The notes: generated by a model from the letters alone, not told the origin. DNA of 64,000 bases from Ensifer adhaerens (GCF_000697965.2 NZ_CP015880.1:3615001-3679000), one strand, 5' to 3'; shown: positions 1 through 11,045, counted from the first letter of the stretch. Made by a program: numbers and translations.

Positions 1-1335
<1,335 letters not shown>

Positions 1336-1375
1336 AGCATCCTCCCGAATTCTTCTGCCTGCTTTCTTCTTTCAT

Positions 1376-1393
1376 AATTGGAACGTTCCAATT
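1376..1393. promoter_or_regulatory. Probable LacI-family operator (autoregulatory)
   Basis: AATTGGAACGTTCCAATT is a perfect 18-bp palindrome with the central CG typical of LacI/GalR operators. It sits just upstream of the regulator gene, so autoregulation is likely. The half-site TTGGAAC recurs at 1578-1593 and 5125-5141. Confidence 0.7.
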
Positions 1394-1577
1394 TCGTCAA
1401 GAGTTGGCTGATCACTTTTTTCACGTCCGGCCGCGTTCGGTGCAGACAAAAGGCACCTCGAGAAGCGTAGCGACCTGCGGTTTGACGGATTATTTAATTG
1501 AATTTAAATGACATTATCGGAGATCCGCAATCGTCTGGAGGAGGATCGCCTCGCCTGAAAAACATTGCCGCTTGCCA

Positions 1578-1593
1578 TTTGGAACGATCCAAA
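1578..1593. promoter_or_regulatory. Probable second operator for the LacI-type regulator
   Basis: TTTGGAACGATCCAAA matches the perfect palindrome at 1376-1393 in its core, with one base breaking symmetry (GAT for GTT). It lies 40 bp upstream of the DUF993 gene start, the same spacing as the other operator has to the repressor gene. I infer joint control of both divergent units. Confidence 0.6.
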
Positions 1594-1632
1594 GTATTCC
1601 AAGGCAAACGTCCGCGGAGGAGACCAACCCCA

Positions 1633-2805
1633 ATGACAAGCCTGACGCTGCCGCGCCAAGACGGCTCGCTTGAACAGTATCGCCTGACCGGAACGCCGAT
1701 TGAACGGCCCAACACGCCGCCGACCTTCAACCGCATCGCCTATGCGGCCGCCCATGTGGTCTCGGATCCGCTCAAGGATCTCGATCCCTGGGGCAACCCG
1801 GCGATCGACTGGGATGCGACGATGGCGTTTCGCCATCACCTCTGGAGCCTGGGTTTCAAAATCGCCGAGGCGATGGACACCGCCCAACGCGGCATGGGCC
1901 TTGCCTGGCCGGGCGCGCAGGAGTTGATCCGCCGCTCGCTCAGCGATGCGCGGCAGGTAGCGGGCGCCGATCTTGCCTGTGGCGCCGGCACCGACCATCT
2001 TGCGCCCACCGATGCGCGCTCGCTTGACGATGTGATTGCCGCCTATGAGGAACAGGTCGGCTTCGTCGAAGGCGAGGGGGGCAGGGCGATCATGATGGCA
2101 AGCCGGGCGCTCGCCCGCGTAGCGCAATCGGCCGACGACTATCGCTTCGTCTATGGCCGCATCCTCGGCCAGACCAGGCACAAGGTGGTGTTGCATTGGC
2201 TCGGCGACATGTTCGATCCGCAACTTCGGGGCTATTGGGGTTCGGAGAATTTCGACCAGGCGCTCGATACGGTGCTCTCGATCATCGAAGCCAACCGCGA
2301 CAAGGTCGAAGGCATCAAGATTTCGCTGCTCGAAAACGCCAAGGAAGTGGCACTGCGCAATCGCCTGCCCGAAGGCGTGCTCTGCTTTACCGGCGACGAC
2401 TTCAACTATGCCGAACTGATCGAGGGCGACGGCACGAAGTACAGCCACGCGTTGCTCGGCATCTTCGATGCGGTGGCGCCCTCCGCCTCCAAGGCACTCG
2501 CGGCGCTGGCGAAGGACGATCTCGCCACCTTCCGCGGCGTGATCGAGCCGACCGTGCCCCTGTCCCGCAAGATCTTCGAGGCACCGACACAGTATTACAA
2601 GGCCGGCGTCGTTCTCCTCGCCTGGCTGAACGGCCACCAGCGCCACTTCACCATGCCCGCCGGCATGCAGTCCGCCCGCGGGGTGCTGCACTACGCCGAT
2701 ATCTTCCGCCTCGCCGACCGCGCCAATGTGCTCGACCGGCCGGAACTGGCGCTCCAGAGAATGAAAAGCCTGCTATCGACCCTCGGCGTGGACCAAAGCG
2801 CCTGA
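1633..2805 (+). CDS. Dihydrodipicolinate synthase-like family protein (DUF993)
   Basis: A 390-residue protein beginning MTSLTLPRQDG. I recognise it as a DUF993 protein, annotated in rhizobia as a dihydrodipicolinate-synthase family (TIM-barrel aldolase/lyase) protein; that rests on overall resemblance, not on a catalytic lysine I could assign. The frame is open further upstream to 1498, but the start at 1633 has a GGAGG-type ribosome site at 1615-1622 and lies downstream of the operator. Co-regulation with a Gfo/Idh/MocA dehydrogenase suggests a two-step catabolic route for a sugar derivative (oxidation then aldol cleavage). The substrate is unknown. Confidence 0.8.
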   Translation: MTSLTLPRQDGSLEQYRLTGTPIERPNTPPTFNRIAYAAAHVVSDPLKDLDPWGNPAIDWDATMAFRHHLWSLGFKIAEAMDTAQRGMGLAWPGAQELIRRSLSDARQVAGADLACGAGTDHLAPTDARSLDDVIAAYEEQVGFVEGEGGRAIMMASRALARVAQSADDYRFVYGRILGQTRHKVVLHWLGDMFDPQLRGYWGSENFDQALDTVLSIIEANRDKVEGIKISLLENAKEVALRNRLPEGVLCFTGDDFNYAELIEGDGTKYSHALLGIFDAVAPSASKALAALAKDDLATFRGVIEPTVPLSRKIFEAPTQYYKAGVVLLAWLNGHQRHFTMPAGMQSARGVLHYADIFRLADRANVLDRPELALQRMKSLLSTLGVDQSA

Positions 2806-2830
2806 GAAAGAGCGGCGCTTGAGAAATGAC

Positions 2831-2860
2831 AGACGGCGCCTTCCGGGCGCCGTCTGTTTT
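2831..2860 (+). terminator. Rho-independent terminator after the DUF993 gene
   Basis: A perfect 10-bp stem (AGACGGCGCC / GGCGCCGTCT) with a TTCCG loop is followed by GTTTTC on the plus strand, 26 bp after the stop codon. Confidence 0.8.
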
Positions 2861-2893
2861 CGATCGGGAGCCGGGCAGGGACCGGCCGGACGA

Positions 2894-5088
2894 TCAGAAT
2901 GTTGCCGTTAGGCTCATCCAGAAGCGGCGGCCTTCCATAACCGTGTTGAAATCGGTCTGCTCGACTTCCTTGTCGAAGAGATTGTAGACCGCAGCGTTCA
3001 GCGTCAGGCCCTCGCCGACATCATATTTCGTGCCGATATCGACCGTCGTATAGGCGTCGTACTTGCGGCCTTGCTGGCCGTTGATCGTCACCGGCTTGCC
3101 GTTGGTGCCGATGCGCGGACCGGCGGCGATCTCTTCGCCGTGATAGTTGACGGAAGCCCAAGCTTCTAGCCCTTCGACCGGCGTGTACCAATCAGCCCTG
3201 AGATTGGCCATGTGTTCCGGCGTGCGCGCCAGCGGGAAGCCGGCAAAGGTACCGGTCTTCTGTTCGGACTGCGTGTAGGTGTAGCTCGCGCGAAGTGTCA
3301 GATCCGGCGTCGCATTCCAGGTCGCGGTCAGCTCGACGCCCTGAATGATCGCGTCGTCGATATTGTAGTTGTACCAGAGGCGGTAGTTCGGGTCCTCGCT
3401 CCAGCGCACCGGATTGCCGGCCGAATCCAGCACCATCGAGTTGGAGATCTTGTCCCGGAAATCCGTATAGAAATAGGTACCGCCGAGAATGACGTCGCCA
3501 TTGTCCCAAACCGCGCCGATTTCATAGCTCGTGCTCGATTCGGCCTTCAGGTTCGGGTCGGCGATGATCACGCCGCAGGTGCCGGTCGGACCATAGGAGC
3601 AACCGCCACCGCCGGTCGTATAGGCATAACCCGGCGCGATGCTGCGGATATCGGGCGCACGGAAGCCGGTGGAAATGCCGCCCTTTACCGTCAGCATGTC
3701 GGTCGCGTTCCAGACGCCGTAGATGCGCGGGCTCAAGTGGTAGCCATATTCCTCATGATGATCGAGACGCAAGCCCGTAGTCAGCGCGAAGTCATCGACC
3801 ATGCGCCATTCGTCTTCGGCAAACAGCGCCCATTGCGTCGCCGAGAAGGTCTCGTTCAAGCCCGTGCGTCGACCCGGGTTCTGTCGGAAAGCCGCGCCTC
3901 GAAATATTGCCCGCCAGTCACCAGCGTGTGGCTGCCGCCGAGATCGAAGGGAGTGGTGAACTTGCCGTCGATGACGGTGTTGCGCACCTCGGGCGCGCGC
4001 GGCTGCTTGACGAAGCGACCGTCTGCGTGGCTGTAGTTGTAGGTCCGGCGCTCCGCCCATTCCTGCAGGATGGAGAAGTCAGACGTCGTCGGTCCCCAGC
4101 GCCCCGTATGGGAGAACGACCAGTGATCGCGGTCGTTGTCGTTGTAGGTGCTGACCGCGCGCGGTCCAGGCTCGATCGTCTTGCCGACATTGGCATCGCG
4201 GCGAAGCCGTGCGGTCCCGCCTTCGAGGAAGAAGTCATGATCCTCGTTCGGCGTATAGGAAAGCCGCGCCGTCAGATCGTGTTCCTTCGAACCGGTGATG
4301 CCGGAAAGGAACCTGTCCTCACTGCGCTTCAGGCCGCGGCCCCAGATCTGTACGCCGAGCGTGTCTTTCAGGATCGGCCCGCTGGTATAGAACGACATTT
4401 GGCCCGAATTGCCGAACTGCTTGTGCTGCTGCATCGTGCCGTCGGTGGTAAACGAGCCGGTCCAGCTGTCGGCGACCTTGCGGGTGATGATGTTGATGAC
4501 CCCACCCATGGCATCGGAACCGTAGAGCGACGACATCGGCCCACGGACGATCTCGATACGCTCGATGGCGGCGGCCGGCGGAATGAAGCTCTGCTCGAAA
4601 CCGGAGTTGCCATTGGTGCGCGCGTCACGCGTGCTCTGGCGCTTTCCGTCGACAAGAATCAGCGTGTAGGAGCCGGGCAGGCCGCGGATGAAGATGTCGC
4701 GCTCGTTGGCGACACCGGTCACCGCAACCCCTTGCGCGTCGCGAAGCGCATCGGTGAGATCGCGGAACGACCGCTTTTGCAGGTCTTCGCCCGAGATCAC
4801 CGTGATGCTCGCCGGCGCATCCTTGACGTTTTGCTCGAACCCGGTCGCCGTCACCACAATCTGCTCGAGTTCGGTCGCCTTCTCCTTTTCCTTGGCCTTC
4901 TGTGCCAAGGCTTCCGTCGGCACCGTCAGCGCCGTGCCGGCGAGGCAGGCGCAGACGAAACGATGTGACCATCCGGCCGAGCCGCACCGGTTCCAGCGGT
5001 CCCCTTGCCGCTGCTCCTCGGTTTCGGTCTCAGGCCCCATCCGCTTCATCATCTTCGCCCCGCATATATCTTGAGTAATGAACTCCAC
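2894..5088 (-). pseudogene. TonB-dependent outer-membrane receptor, frameshifted (CirA/FepA-like)
   Basis: Two leftward frames together make one receptor of ~730 residues. The first (5088 down to ~3870) has a signal-like stretch, a TonB-box-like EQIVVTATG, the plug domain and GPMSSLYGSDAMGGVINI. It then runs into a stop after SDRTRVDARA. The second frame resumes at TGLNETFSATQWALFAEDEW and carries the rest of the beta-barrel to a terminal phenylalanine (SLTATF), as expected for an outer-membrane protein. The switch lies at about 3860-3890 and equals the loss of one base (or gain of two). Both halves look well conserved, so the break is recent or a sequencing error. The family takes up ferric siderophores (catecholates by resemblance to CirA/FepA) or colicins. 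Alternative starts exist at 5052 and 5049. Confidence 0.8.
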
Positions 5089-5124
5089 TTAGTTATTGGC
5101 GAGGGAGACGGTCAACGACGCTGT

Positions 5125-5141
5125 TTTGGAACCGTTCCAAA
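5125..5141. promoter_or_regulatory. 17-bp palindrome between the TonB receptor and the HTH-TrpD2 gene
   Basis: TTTGGAACCGTTCCAAA is a perfect inverted repeat around a single central base. It resembles the LacI operators nearby but with one extra base at the centre, and it also resembles the Irr iron-control box (TTTAGAA, three bases, TTCTAAA) with one substitution per arm. It lies 37 bp upstream of the receptor start and 65 bp upstream of the divergent gene. A site controlling an iron receptor is the more natural reading. Confidence 0.5.
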
Positions 5142-5205
5142 TACGAAACGACGCAAAACAGCGCCCGCGAATATGCCGGATGAGACAGAAAGGCGGGACG
5201 GAACC

Positions 5206-6681
5206 ATGGCGAAAGCAACGGCGAGCGTGACAGGAGGCGCGTCGGCCTCCAACGAACGTCAGACGGATCTGAGCAAGCTGCGCCTGCTCCTGGCGCTGGA
5301 CGCACTGCTACGCGAAAACAGCGTCAGCCGTGCCGCTTCAAGCGTCGGTCTGCAGCCCTCGGCAATGAGCCGCTTGCTCGGTCAATTGCGTGAGGACTAT
5401 GCCGATCCGCTGTTCCTGCGCACAGGTCATGGCCTGCGCCCGACCCCGCTTGCCGAGTCTCTGCGGCTACGCGTGCGCGCTCTTGCCGCAGAGACCGAAG
5501 CCCTGCTTGACGCACGCGCCGCTGGCTCCGCGTCCGCACCCACACAGACAGGTCACGCCGGCTGGGAAGGGCAGGCACTGACCGACGCACCACCGCTGGC
5601 GGTCCGGCCAAGCCGCCTGCTTGAGGGGGAGCCGGCACCGGAACAGTTCGCCGCAAAGCTGGCCGAAATCGGCGACGATGCCGCCCCTGAACGACGATTG
5701 GCTCGCTGCATCGCGACTGTCGGCACCGGCGCCGGCCGCAGCCGCCCCTTGAGCAAAGAGGAGGCCGAGGACGCGCTGGCGATCATCCTTGCCGGCGAAG
5801 CGGACCCGGTGCAGATCGGTGCGCTGATGACGGTGCTGCATTATCGCGGACCGACGGCGGTGGAGGTGGCCGGTTTCGTGCGCGCCATGCGCCGCCATAT
5901 CGGCGCAATTGAACCGGGAAACGGCATCGCCGACCTCGATTGGCCCTGCTACCTCTCGCCCAAATTGAAGACTGCGCCCTGGTTCCTGCATGCGGCACGG
6001 CTTGTCGTCGATGCCGGGCATCGCGTCGTGCTGCATGGAAGCTACGGTGAAGAGGGTACGGATCGGCACAAGCTGGAGGTGGCCGCTTCCGCAGCCGGCA
6101 TCCCGGTTTGCACGTCGATCACGGCCGCCAAGACAGCGCTTCGGTCGGCAGGCATCGCCTATCTGCCGCTCTCGGCCTTTGCGCCGCAGGTCTATCGCTT
6201 GCTGGGGCTCTATCGGCTGATGGAGATGCGCATGCCGCTAAACGCCGCCATACACCTCATCAATCCGATGGGCGGACGGACAAGCCTGCTCGGCGTCGCC
6301 AATCCCTCGAGCCGCACGCTCAGCCGCGACATCGCCATGCTGCTCGGCACGAGAGAGTTGACGATCCTCGGCAACACCCGCGACCACGCTGAGTTCACGC
6401 CCTACCGCCAGACGCCCCTTTTCCGCCTTGTCGGCGGCGAAGCCTCCGACGTCATCATTCCCGCGAAAATCGCGCCGCCGGCCGAACCGCGCACCGGCTT
6501 GAGCAGCCGCGAATACTGGCAGGCGGTTTGGACTGGTGCTGCCCGCGACGAGCGCGCGGAAACCACCATCATTACGACGGCGGCTGCCGCCCTTGTCAGT
6601 CTGCGCAATTACGACGACTTCGAGGCTGCTTGCGAGACAGTGCGGGGACTTTGGAACAACCGATCACGCCGGATGGCGTGA
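5206..6681 (+). CDS. LysR-type HTH fused to TrpD2-like glycosyltransferase/phosphoribosyltransferase
   Basis: A 491-residue protein. Residues ~23-85 look like a LysR-type winged helix (LALDALLRENSVSRAAS, then SAMSRLLGQLR and DPLFLRTGHGLRPTPLA). From ~150 to the end it resembles the anthranilate phosphoribosyltransferase superfamily, closest to the TrpD2/YbiB group (LSKEEAEDALAIILAG, VVLHGSYGEEGTDRHKLE). The LysR effector domain is absent, so the TrpD2 part takes its place. TrpD2 proteins studied elsewhere bind nucleic acid rather than make tryptophan. I chose the ATG at 5206 after AGGCGGGACGG; 5173 is an alternative. It is divergent from the iron-type receptor and shares its control region. 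Confidence 0.8.
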   Translation: MAKATASVTGGASASNERQTDLSKLRLLLALDALLRENSVSRAASSVGLQPSAMSRLLGQLREDYADPLFLRTGHGLRPTPLAESLRLRVRALAAETEALLDARAAGSASAPTQTGHAGWEGQALTDAPPLAVRPSRLLEGEPAPEQFAAKLAEIGDDAAPERRLARCIATVGTGAGRSRPLSKEEAEDALAIILAGEADPVQIGALMTVLHYRGPTAVEVAGFVRAMRRHIGAIEPGNGIADLDWPCYLSPKLKTAPWFLHAARLVVDAGHRVVLHGSYGEEGTDRHKLEVAASAAGIPVCTSITAAKTALRSAGIAYLPLSAFAPQVYRLLGLYRLMEMRMPLNAAIHLINPMGGRTSLLGVANPSSRTLSRDIAMLLGTRELTILGNTRDHAEFTPYRQTPLFRLVGGEASDVIIPAKIAPPAEPRTGLSSREYWQAVWTGAARDERAETTIITTAAAALVSLRNYDDFEAACETVRGLWNNRSRRMA

Positions 6682-6698
6682 TCGGAGTTCCGCGTGGC

Positions 6699-8762
6699 TC
6701 AGGCAGCCAGGCCCTTTTTCGCGAGCATCGCATCCGGGCTCGGCAGTTTGCCGCGAAAGGCCTTGTAGGCATCCTCCGGATCGATCGAGCCGCCGACCGA
6801 ATAGATGTTGTCCTTGAGGCGGGCGGCCATGGCCGGATCGAAGGCGTTGCCGGTTTCCTCGAAGGCGGCGAAGGCATCGGCGTCGAGCACTTCCGACCAC
6901 ATGTAGGAATAGTAGCCGGCCGAGTAGCCGTCGCCCGAGAAGACGTGCAGGAAGTGCGGGCTGCGATGGCGCATGACGATGGATTTCGGCATGCCGATCT
7001 CATCGAGCTTCTTGGCTTCGAGCGCCATCGGTTCCGCCGTCACCGCGGCCGTATGATAGGCCATATCGACCAGTGCGGACGACGTGAACTCGACTGTTGC
7101 GAAGCCCGAGTTGAAGGTTCGCGCCGCCAGCACCTTGTCGAGCAGCGCCTGCGGCATCGGCTCGCCGGTCTGGTAGTGCACCGCATAACGCTTCAGGATC
7201 TCCGGCACCGTCAGCCAATGTTCGTAAAGCTGCGACGGCAGCTCGACGAAGTCACGCGACACACCCGTGCCGGACACCGAAGGGTAGGTGACGTTGGATA
7301 GCATGCCATGCAATGCGTGCCCGAACTCGTGGAAGAGCGTTCGGGCATCATCGAGCGACAGCAGCGCCGGCTTGCCCTCGGCGGGCTTGGCGAAATTGCA
7401 GACGTTGTAGATGATCGGCAGCTCGCCTTCGGCGCCATTCTTCAGCTTGAGCTTGTGCTGCGACTGGAACGAACTCATCCACGCACCGGAGCGCTTCGAA
7501 GACCGGGCGAAGTAGTCGCCAAGGAACAATGCCACCAGCTTGCCGGATGCATCCTTGACCTCGAAGACGCGCACGTCGGGATGGTAGGCGGCAATGCCCT
7601 TCTTCTCCGCCGCGGTAATGCCGAACAGACGCTTGGCGACATCGAAGCAGGCCTCGATGATCTTTTCGAGCTGCAGGTAAGGCTTGAGTTCGCCTTCGGA
7701 GAAATTGAACTTCTCGGCGCGGAGCTTCTCGGCGTAATGGCGCCAGTCCCAGGGCATGACGTCGTGATTGCGGCCCTCGTCGGCAACGAGCCGGGCAAGC
7801 TCGGCCTCTTCCTCGCGGGCGCGGGCAACCGCCTTTTCCCAGACTTGCATCAGCAGGCCGTTCACGGCAGTGGGCGTCTTCGCCATGGTATCGTCGAGCT
7901 TCAGCGACGCGAAGTTATCATAGCCGAGCAGCTTCGCCTTTTCGGCCCGCAGCGCCAGCATCTCGGCGATCAGCCCGCGATTGTCGGTGTCGCCGCCATT
8001 TTCACCGCGCGCGATCCAGGCGCGGAAGGCCTGCTCGCGAAGCTCGCGATTGTCGGAGAAGGTCAGGAACGGTTCGATGATCGAGCGCGACAGGGTGACG
8101 GCATACTTGCCCTTCTGGCCGCGGTCTTCGGCAACCGCCGCCATGGCGTCGCGCAGGAAGTCCGGCAGGCCGGCGAGCTGTTCCTCGCTCTCTAGGAACA
8201 GAACCCAGCTCTTCTCATCGGCGAGCACGTTCTGCCCGAACCTGGCGCCGAGACCGGCGAGTTTCTCGTTGATCGCTGCCAGCCGCTCCTGCTCCGGCTT
8301 TGCGAGCTTGGCGCCGGATTTGACGAAACCCTTCCAGTGGCGCTCGAGTACGCGCGTCGCTTCAAGATCGAGGCCAAGCCCTGCGCGCCCTTCCCACAGC
8401 GTGTCGATGCGCTTGAACAGCGCCGCATTCATGCCAATTTTCGAATAGTGCCGGGACATCTTCGGCGCGATATCGCGCTCCAGCGCCTGGATCGTCTCGT
8501 TGGTGTCGGCGCCGGCCTTGTTCCAGAAGATCGAGGATACGCGCGACAGTTCGTCACCGGCGATCTCCAGCGCAATGATCGTGTTTTCGAAGGTCGGCGC
8601 CGCCGGGTTTTCGGCAATCGCGTCGATCTCCGCCTCATGTTCCCTGAAAGCCGCGTCGAACGCCGGAGCAAAATCCTCGTCCTTCACCAGGTCGAAACGC
8701 GGCAGGCCTTCGTGGCCGGTCCATGCGGTGAGCGCGGGATTGAGCGGGGTGCTGGTGGTCAT
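6699..8762 (-). CDS. dcp: M3 family metallopeptidase (peptidyl-dipeptidase Dcp / oligopeptidase A type)
   Basis: A 687-residue zinc peptidase of normal M3 length. The HEFGH zinc motif starts at about residue 478 within TLFHEFGHALHGML, and the downstream part has the FNSGFATVEF and YSAGYYSYMWSEV stretches typical of the family. It cleaves short peptides, Dcp releasing C-terminal dipeptides; Dcp and OpdA are close relatives and I favour Dcp on overall resemblance only. No signal peptide is seen, so it is probably cytoplasmic. It is a monocistronic leftward gene converging on the HTH-TrpD2 gene, with only 17 bp between them. Confidence 0.85.
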   Translation of the reverse strand: MTTSTPLNPALTAWTGHEGLPRFDLVKDEDFAPAFDAAFREHEAEIDAIAENPAAPTFENTIIALEIAGDELSRVSSIFWNKAGADTNETIQALERDIAPKMSRHYSKIGMNAALFKRIDTLWEGRAGLGLDLEATRVLERHWKGFVKSGAKLAKPEQERLAAINEKLAGLGARFGQNVLADEKSWVLFLESEEQLAGLPDFLRDAMAAVAEDRGQKGKYAVTLSRSIIEPFLTFSDNRELREQAFRAWIARGENGGDTDNRGLIAEMLALRAEKAKLLGYDNFASLKLDDTMAKTPTAVNGLLMQVWEKAVARAREEEAELARLVADEGRNHDVMPWDWRHYAEKLRAEKFNFSEGELKPYLQLEKIIEACFDVAKRLFGITAAEKKGIAAYHPDVRVFEVKDASGKLVALFLGDYFARSSKRSGAWMSSFQSQHKLKLKNGAEGELPIIYNVCNFAKPAEGKPALLSLDDARTLFHEFGHALHGMLSNVTYPSVSGTGVSRDFVELPSQLYEHWLTVPEILKRYAVHYQTGEPMPQALLDKVLAARTFNSGFATVEFTSSALVDMAYHTAAVTAEPMALEAKKLDEIGMPKSIVMRHRSPHFLHVFSGDGYSAGYYSYMWSEVLDADAFAAFEETGNAFDPAMAARLKDNIYSVGGSIDPEDAYKAFRGKLPSPDAMLAKKGLAA

Positions 8763-8868
8763 CAGAAATCCTTTCGCATGCGGTCCGACGCGGGGCCGGG
8801 GAGGGGCGTCGCTTATCTATGACATCAGGACGCGGAGGCAATGGAGGTGGTCGTGAGGGGGCTTGCCG

Positions 8869-9510
8869 TCAAGGCCTGCGCAAACCGAGAAGCCCGGGGG
8901 CAGCGTGCCAGACCGCCTGAACGGCAAAGCCGATGAACAGGAGACCGGAGAGCCGGACGATCGCGAGTTCGTGGCGTCGGTAGAAACGCCGCACGACGGA
9001 GGTGCCGATGATGACGATCAGGATCAGATCGGCCACGAGAAATCCGATCAGCGAGACGCCGAGCAGCGCCGGCAGCGCATCGAACTCGAGCGCGTTGGCC
9101 GAGCTGGCAAGCAGCGCCGTGAAGGTTGCGAGCGCTACCGGATAGCCCTTGGGATTGGTGAGTCCAAAAATCAGTCCGCGCCTCAAAGGACGCTCGACTG
9201 TCACGAGCGCGCGGTTCTCGCCGGCGGGGCGTGCGCGCAATGCCGTCCAGCCGATCCAGCCGAGATAGGCGCCGCAGAAGAGACCGAGGATATCGAAAAT
9301 CGTCGTGCCGACGGAGCGCGCGCCGACGATTGCGACCAGCGCCAGGGTCGACCAGAGAACGTCACCGGCAAGGTGTCCGCCCATGAACAAGGCGCCTGCC
9401 TTGCGCCCCTGGCCGGCGCCGATGCCGAGCAGCGCCAGAAACGCCGGTCCGGGAATAAGGACGTAGGAGAGGGCGGCGAGAAAGGCTCCAATCAGCAGCG
9501 TCTCGGACAT
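8869..9510 (-). CDS. LysE/RhtB family amino-acid exporter
   Basis: A 213-residue membrane protein of standard LysE/RhtB size with about six hydrophobic segments. It opens with an N-terminal segment ending in VLIPGPAFLALLGIGAGQGR, the family's conserved PGP motif followed by G-x-G-R, and has FGLTNPKGYPVALATF near residue 130. Members export amino acids (lysine, threonine, homoserine) or related metabolites by proton exchange; the substrate here is not predictable. It stands alone. Confidence 0.85.
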   Translation of the reverse strand: MSETLLIGAFLAALSYVLIPGPAFLALLGIGAGQGRKAGALFMGGHLAGDVLWSTLALVAIVGARSVGTTIFDILGLFCGAYLGWIGWTALRARPAGENRALVTVERPLRRGLIFGLTNPKGYPVALATFTALLASSANALEFDALPALLGVSLIGFLVADLILIVIIGTSVVRRFYRRHELAIVRLSGLLFIGFAVQAVWHAAPGLLGLRRP

Positions 9511-9557
9511 GGCGGGTTCCCAGTTGTGTTACCCGCATTCGATCCGGAGGCACCGTT

Positions 9558-9680
9558 TCAGTCAAGAGGAAAGCTAAGCCAACTATAGGAAGACGCGGCT
9601 GAGCGCTTGCCGGAAGTAAAGGTCAGGTTCTTGGTCGTGGCGCAGATATGGGCGGCGACGGCGTGAACAAAATTGCGCAT
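9558..9680 (-). CDS. Candidate 40-residue small protein
   Basis: In the 367-bp gap between the LysE gene and leuB there is a leftward frame of 40 codons with a very good ribosome site (GAGGAGAAAAAC directly before ATG). The product starts [18 protein letters not shown] and ends WLSFPLD. It has no membrane segment or motif I know, and no leucine run that would suggest a leader peptide for leuB, which lies on the other strand. The remaining part of the gap (9681-9877) holds nothing I can name beyond the leuB upstream region. Only the ribosome site argues for this gene. Confidence 0.35.
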   Translation of the reverse strand: MRNFVHAVAAHICATTKNLTFTSGKRSAASSYSWLSFPLD

Positions 9681-9877
9681 GTTTTTCTCCTCGAGGGATC
9701 GACGGCCAGGCAGGTACGCGGCTTCTGGGCCATGATCGCAGTGCCTCGACCGATCAGCTGTTCCGTAGGGAACGTTCCGCTCGCGGGCGCGCACAAATCT
9801 TTCGTTTCACCGATTTCCCTCGATACGAAGTTGCGCTAGAACGCGGCCGAGTTTTCCCCCCGCGAGAAGGACTATCC

Positions 9878-10990
9878 ATGACTGTGCGCAACCTCTTCCT
9901 TCTGCCCGGCGACGGCATCGGCCCGGAAGCCATGGCGGAAGTCCGCAAAATCATCGCCTACATGAATGCCGAGCTTGGTGCCGGCTTCGTGACGGACGAG
10001 GGCCTGGTTGGCGGTTCGGCCTATGACGCCCACGGTCAGGCGATCTCGGAAGAGGACATGGCAAAGGCGCTTGCCGCCGATGCGGTGCTGTTCGGCGCCG
10101 TCGGCGGTCCGAAGTGGGATGCGGTGCCCTACGAGGTTCGCCCGGAAGCCGGTCTGCTGCGCCTGCGCAAGGATCTCGAGCTCTTCGCCAACCTGCGCCC
10201 GGCGATCTGCTACCCGGCGCTTTCCGCCGCCTCGTCGCTCAAGCCGGAACTGGTCGAAGGCCTCGACATTCTGATCGTGCGCGAGCTGACCGGTGGCGTC
10301 TATTTCGGCGAACCGAAGGAGATCGTCGATCTCGGCAACGGCCAGAAGCGTGGCATCGACACCCAGGTCTATGACACCTACGAGATCGAGCGCATCGCCG
10401 GCGTCGCCTTCGAGCTGGCCCGCACCCGCAACAACCGCGTCTGCTCGATGGAAAAGCGCAACGTCATGAAGTCGGGCGTGTTGTGGAACCAGGTGGTGAC
10501 CGAGACGCACAAGGCGAAGTACTCCGACGTCCAGCTCGAGCACATGCTGGCGGACGCCGGCGGCATGCAGCTGGTGCGCCAGCCCAAGCAGTTCGACGTC
10601 ATCGTCACCGACAACCTGTTCGGCGACATGCTGTCGGACGTGGCGGCGATGCTCACCGGCTCGCTCGGCATGCTGCCCTCGGCCTCGCTCGGCGCACCGG
10701 ATGGTGTCAGCGGCAAGCGCAAGGCGCTCTATGAGCCGGTGCATGGCTCGGCACCCGACATTGCCGGCCAGGGCATTGCCAACCCGATCGCGATGATCGC
10801 CTCCTTCGCCATGTGCCTGCGCTATTCCTTCAACCTGGTGACGGAAGCCGACAATCTGGAGAAGGCGATCGCCAACGTGCTCGACCAGGGCATCCGCACC
10901 GGCGACATCATGGCCGAAGGCGCACGGAAGGTCGGAACCGTCGAAATGGGCGAAGCCATCCTTGCCGAGTTCAAGGCGCTGTCGGCGTAA
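9878..10990 (+). CDS. leuB: 3-isopropylmalate dehydrogenase
   Basis: A 370-residue enzyme of the isocitrate/isopropylmalate dehydrogenase family, catalysing the NAD-dependent oxidative decarboxylation of 3-isopropylmalate in leucine synthesis. Visible signatures are [15 protein letters not shown] at the N-terminus, the [10 protein letters not shown] stretch near residue 135, the metal-binding [16 protein letters not shown] around residue 242, and [19 protein letters not shown] near residue 285. It starts at ATG 9878 and is followed by its own terminator; leuA, C and D are not nearby, as is usual in rhizobia. Confidence 0.97.
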   Translation: MTVRNLFLLPGDGIGPEAMAEVRKIIAYMNAELGAGFVTDEGLVGGSAYDAHGQAISEEDMAKALAADAVLFGAVGGPKWDAVPYEVRPEAGLLRLRKDLELFANLRPAICYPALSAASSLKPELVEGLDILIVRELTGGVYFGEPKEIVDLGNGQKRGIDTQVYDTYEIERIAGVAFELARTRNNRVCSMEKRNVMKSGVLWNQVVTETHKAKYSDVQLEHMLADAGGMQLVRQPKQFDVIVTDNLFGDMLSDVAAMLTGSLGMLPSASLGAPDGVSGKRKALYEPVHGSAPDIAGQGIANPIAMIASFAMCLRYSFNLVTEADNLEKAIANVLDQGIRTGDIMAEGARKVGTVEMGEAILAEFKALSA

Positions 10991-11045
10991 GCGACAACCG
11001 ATCCCGGATCGGCGTCACGCCGACGCCAACAGGCCTACGAAAACC

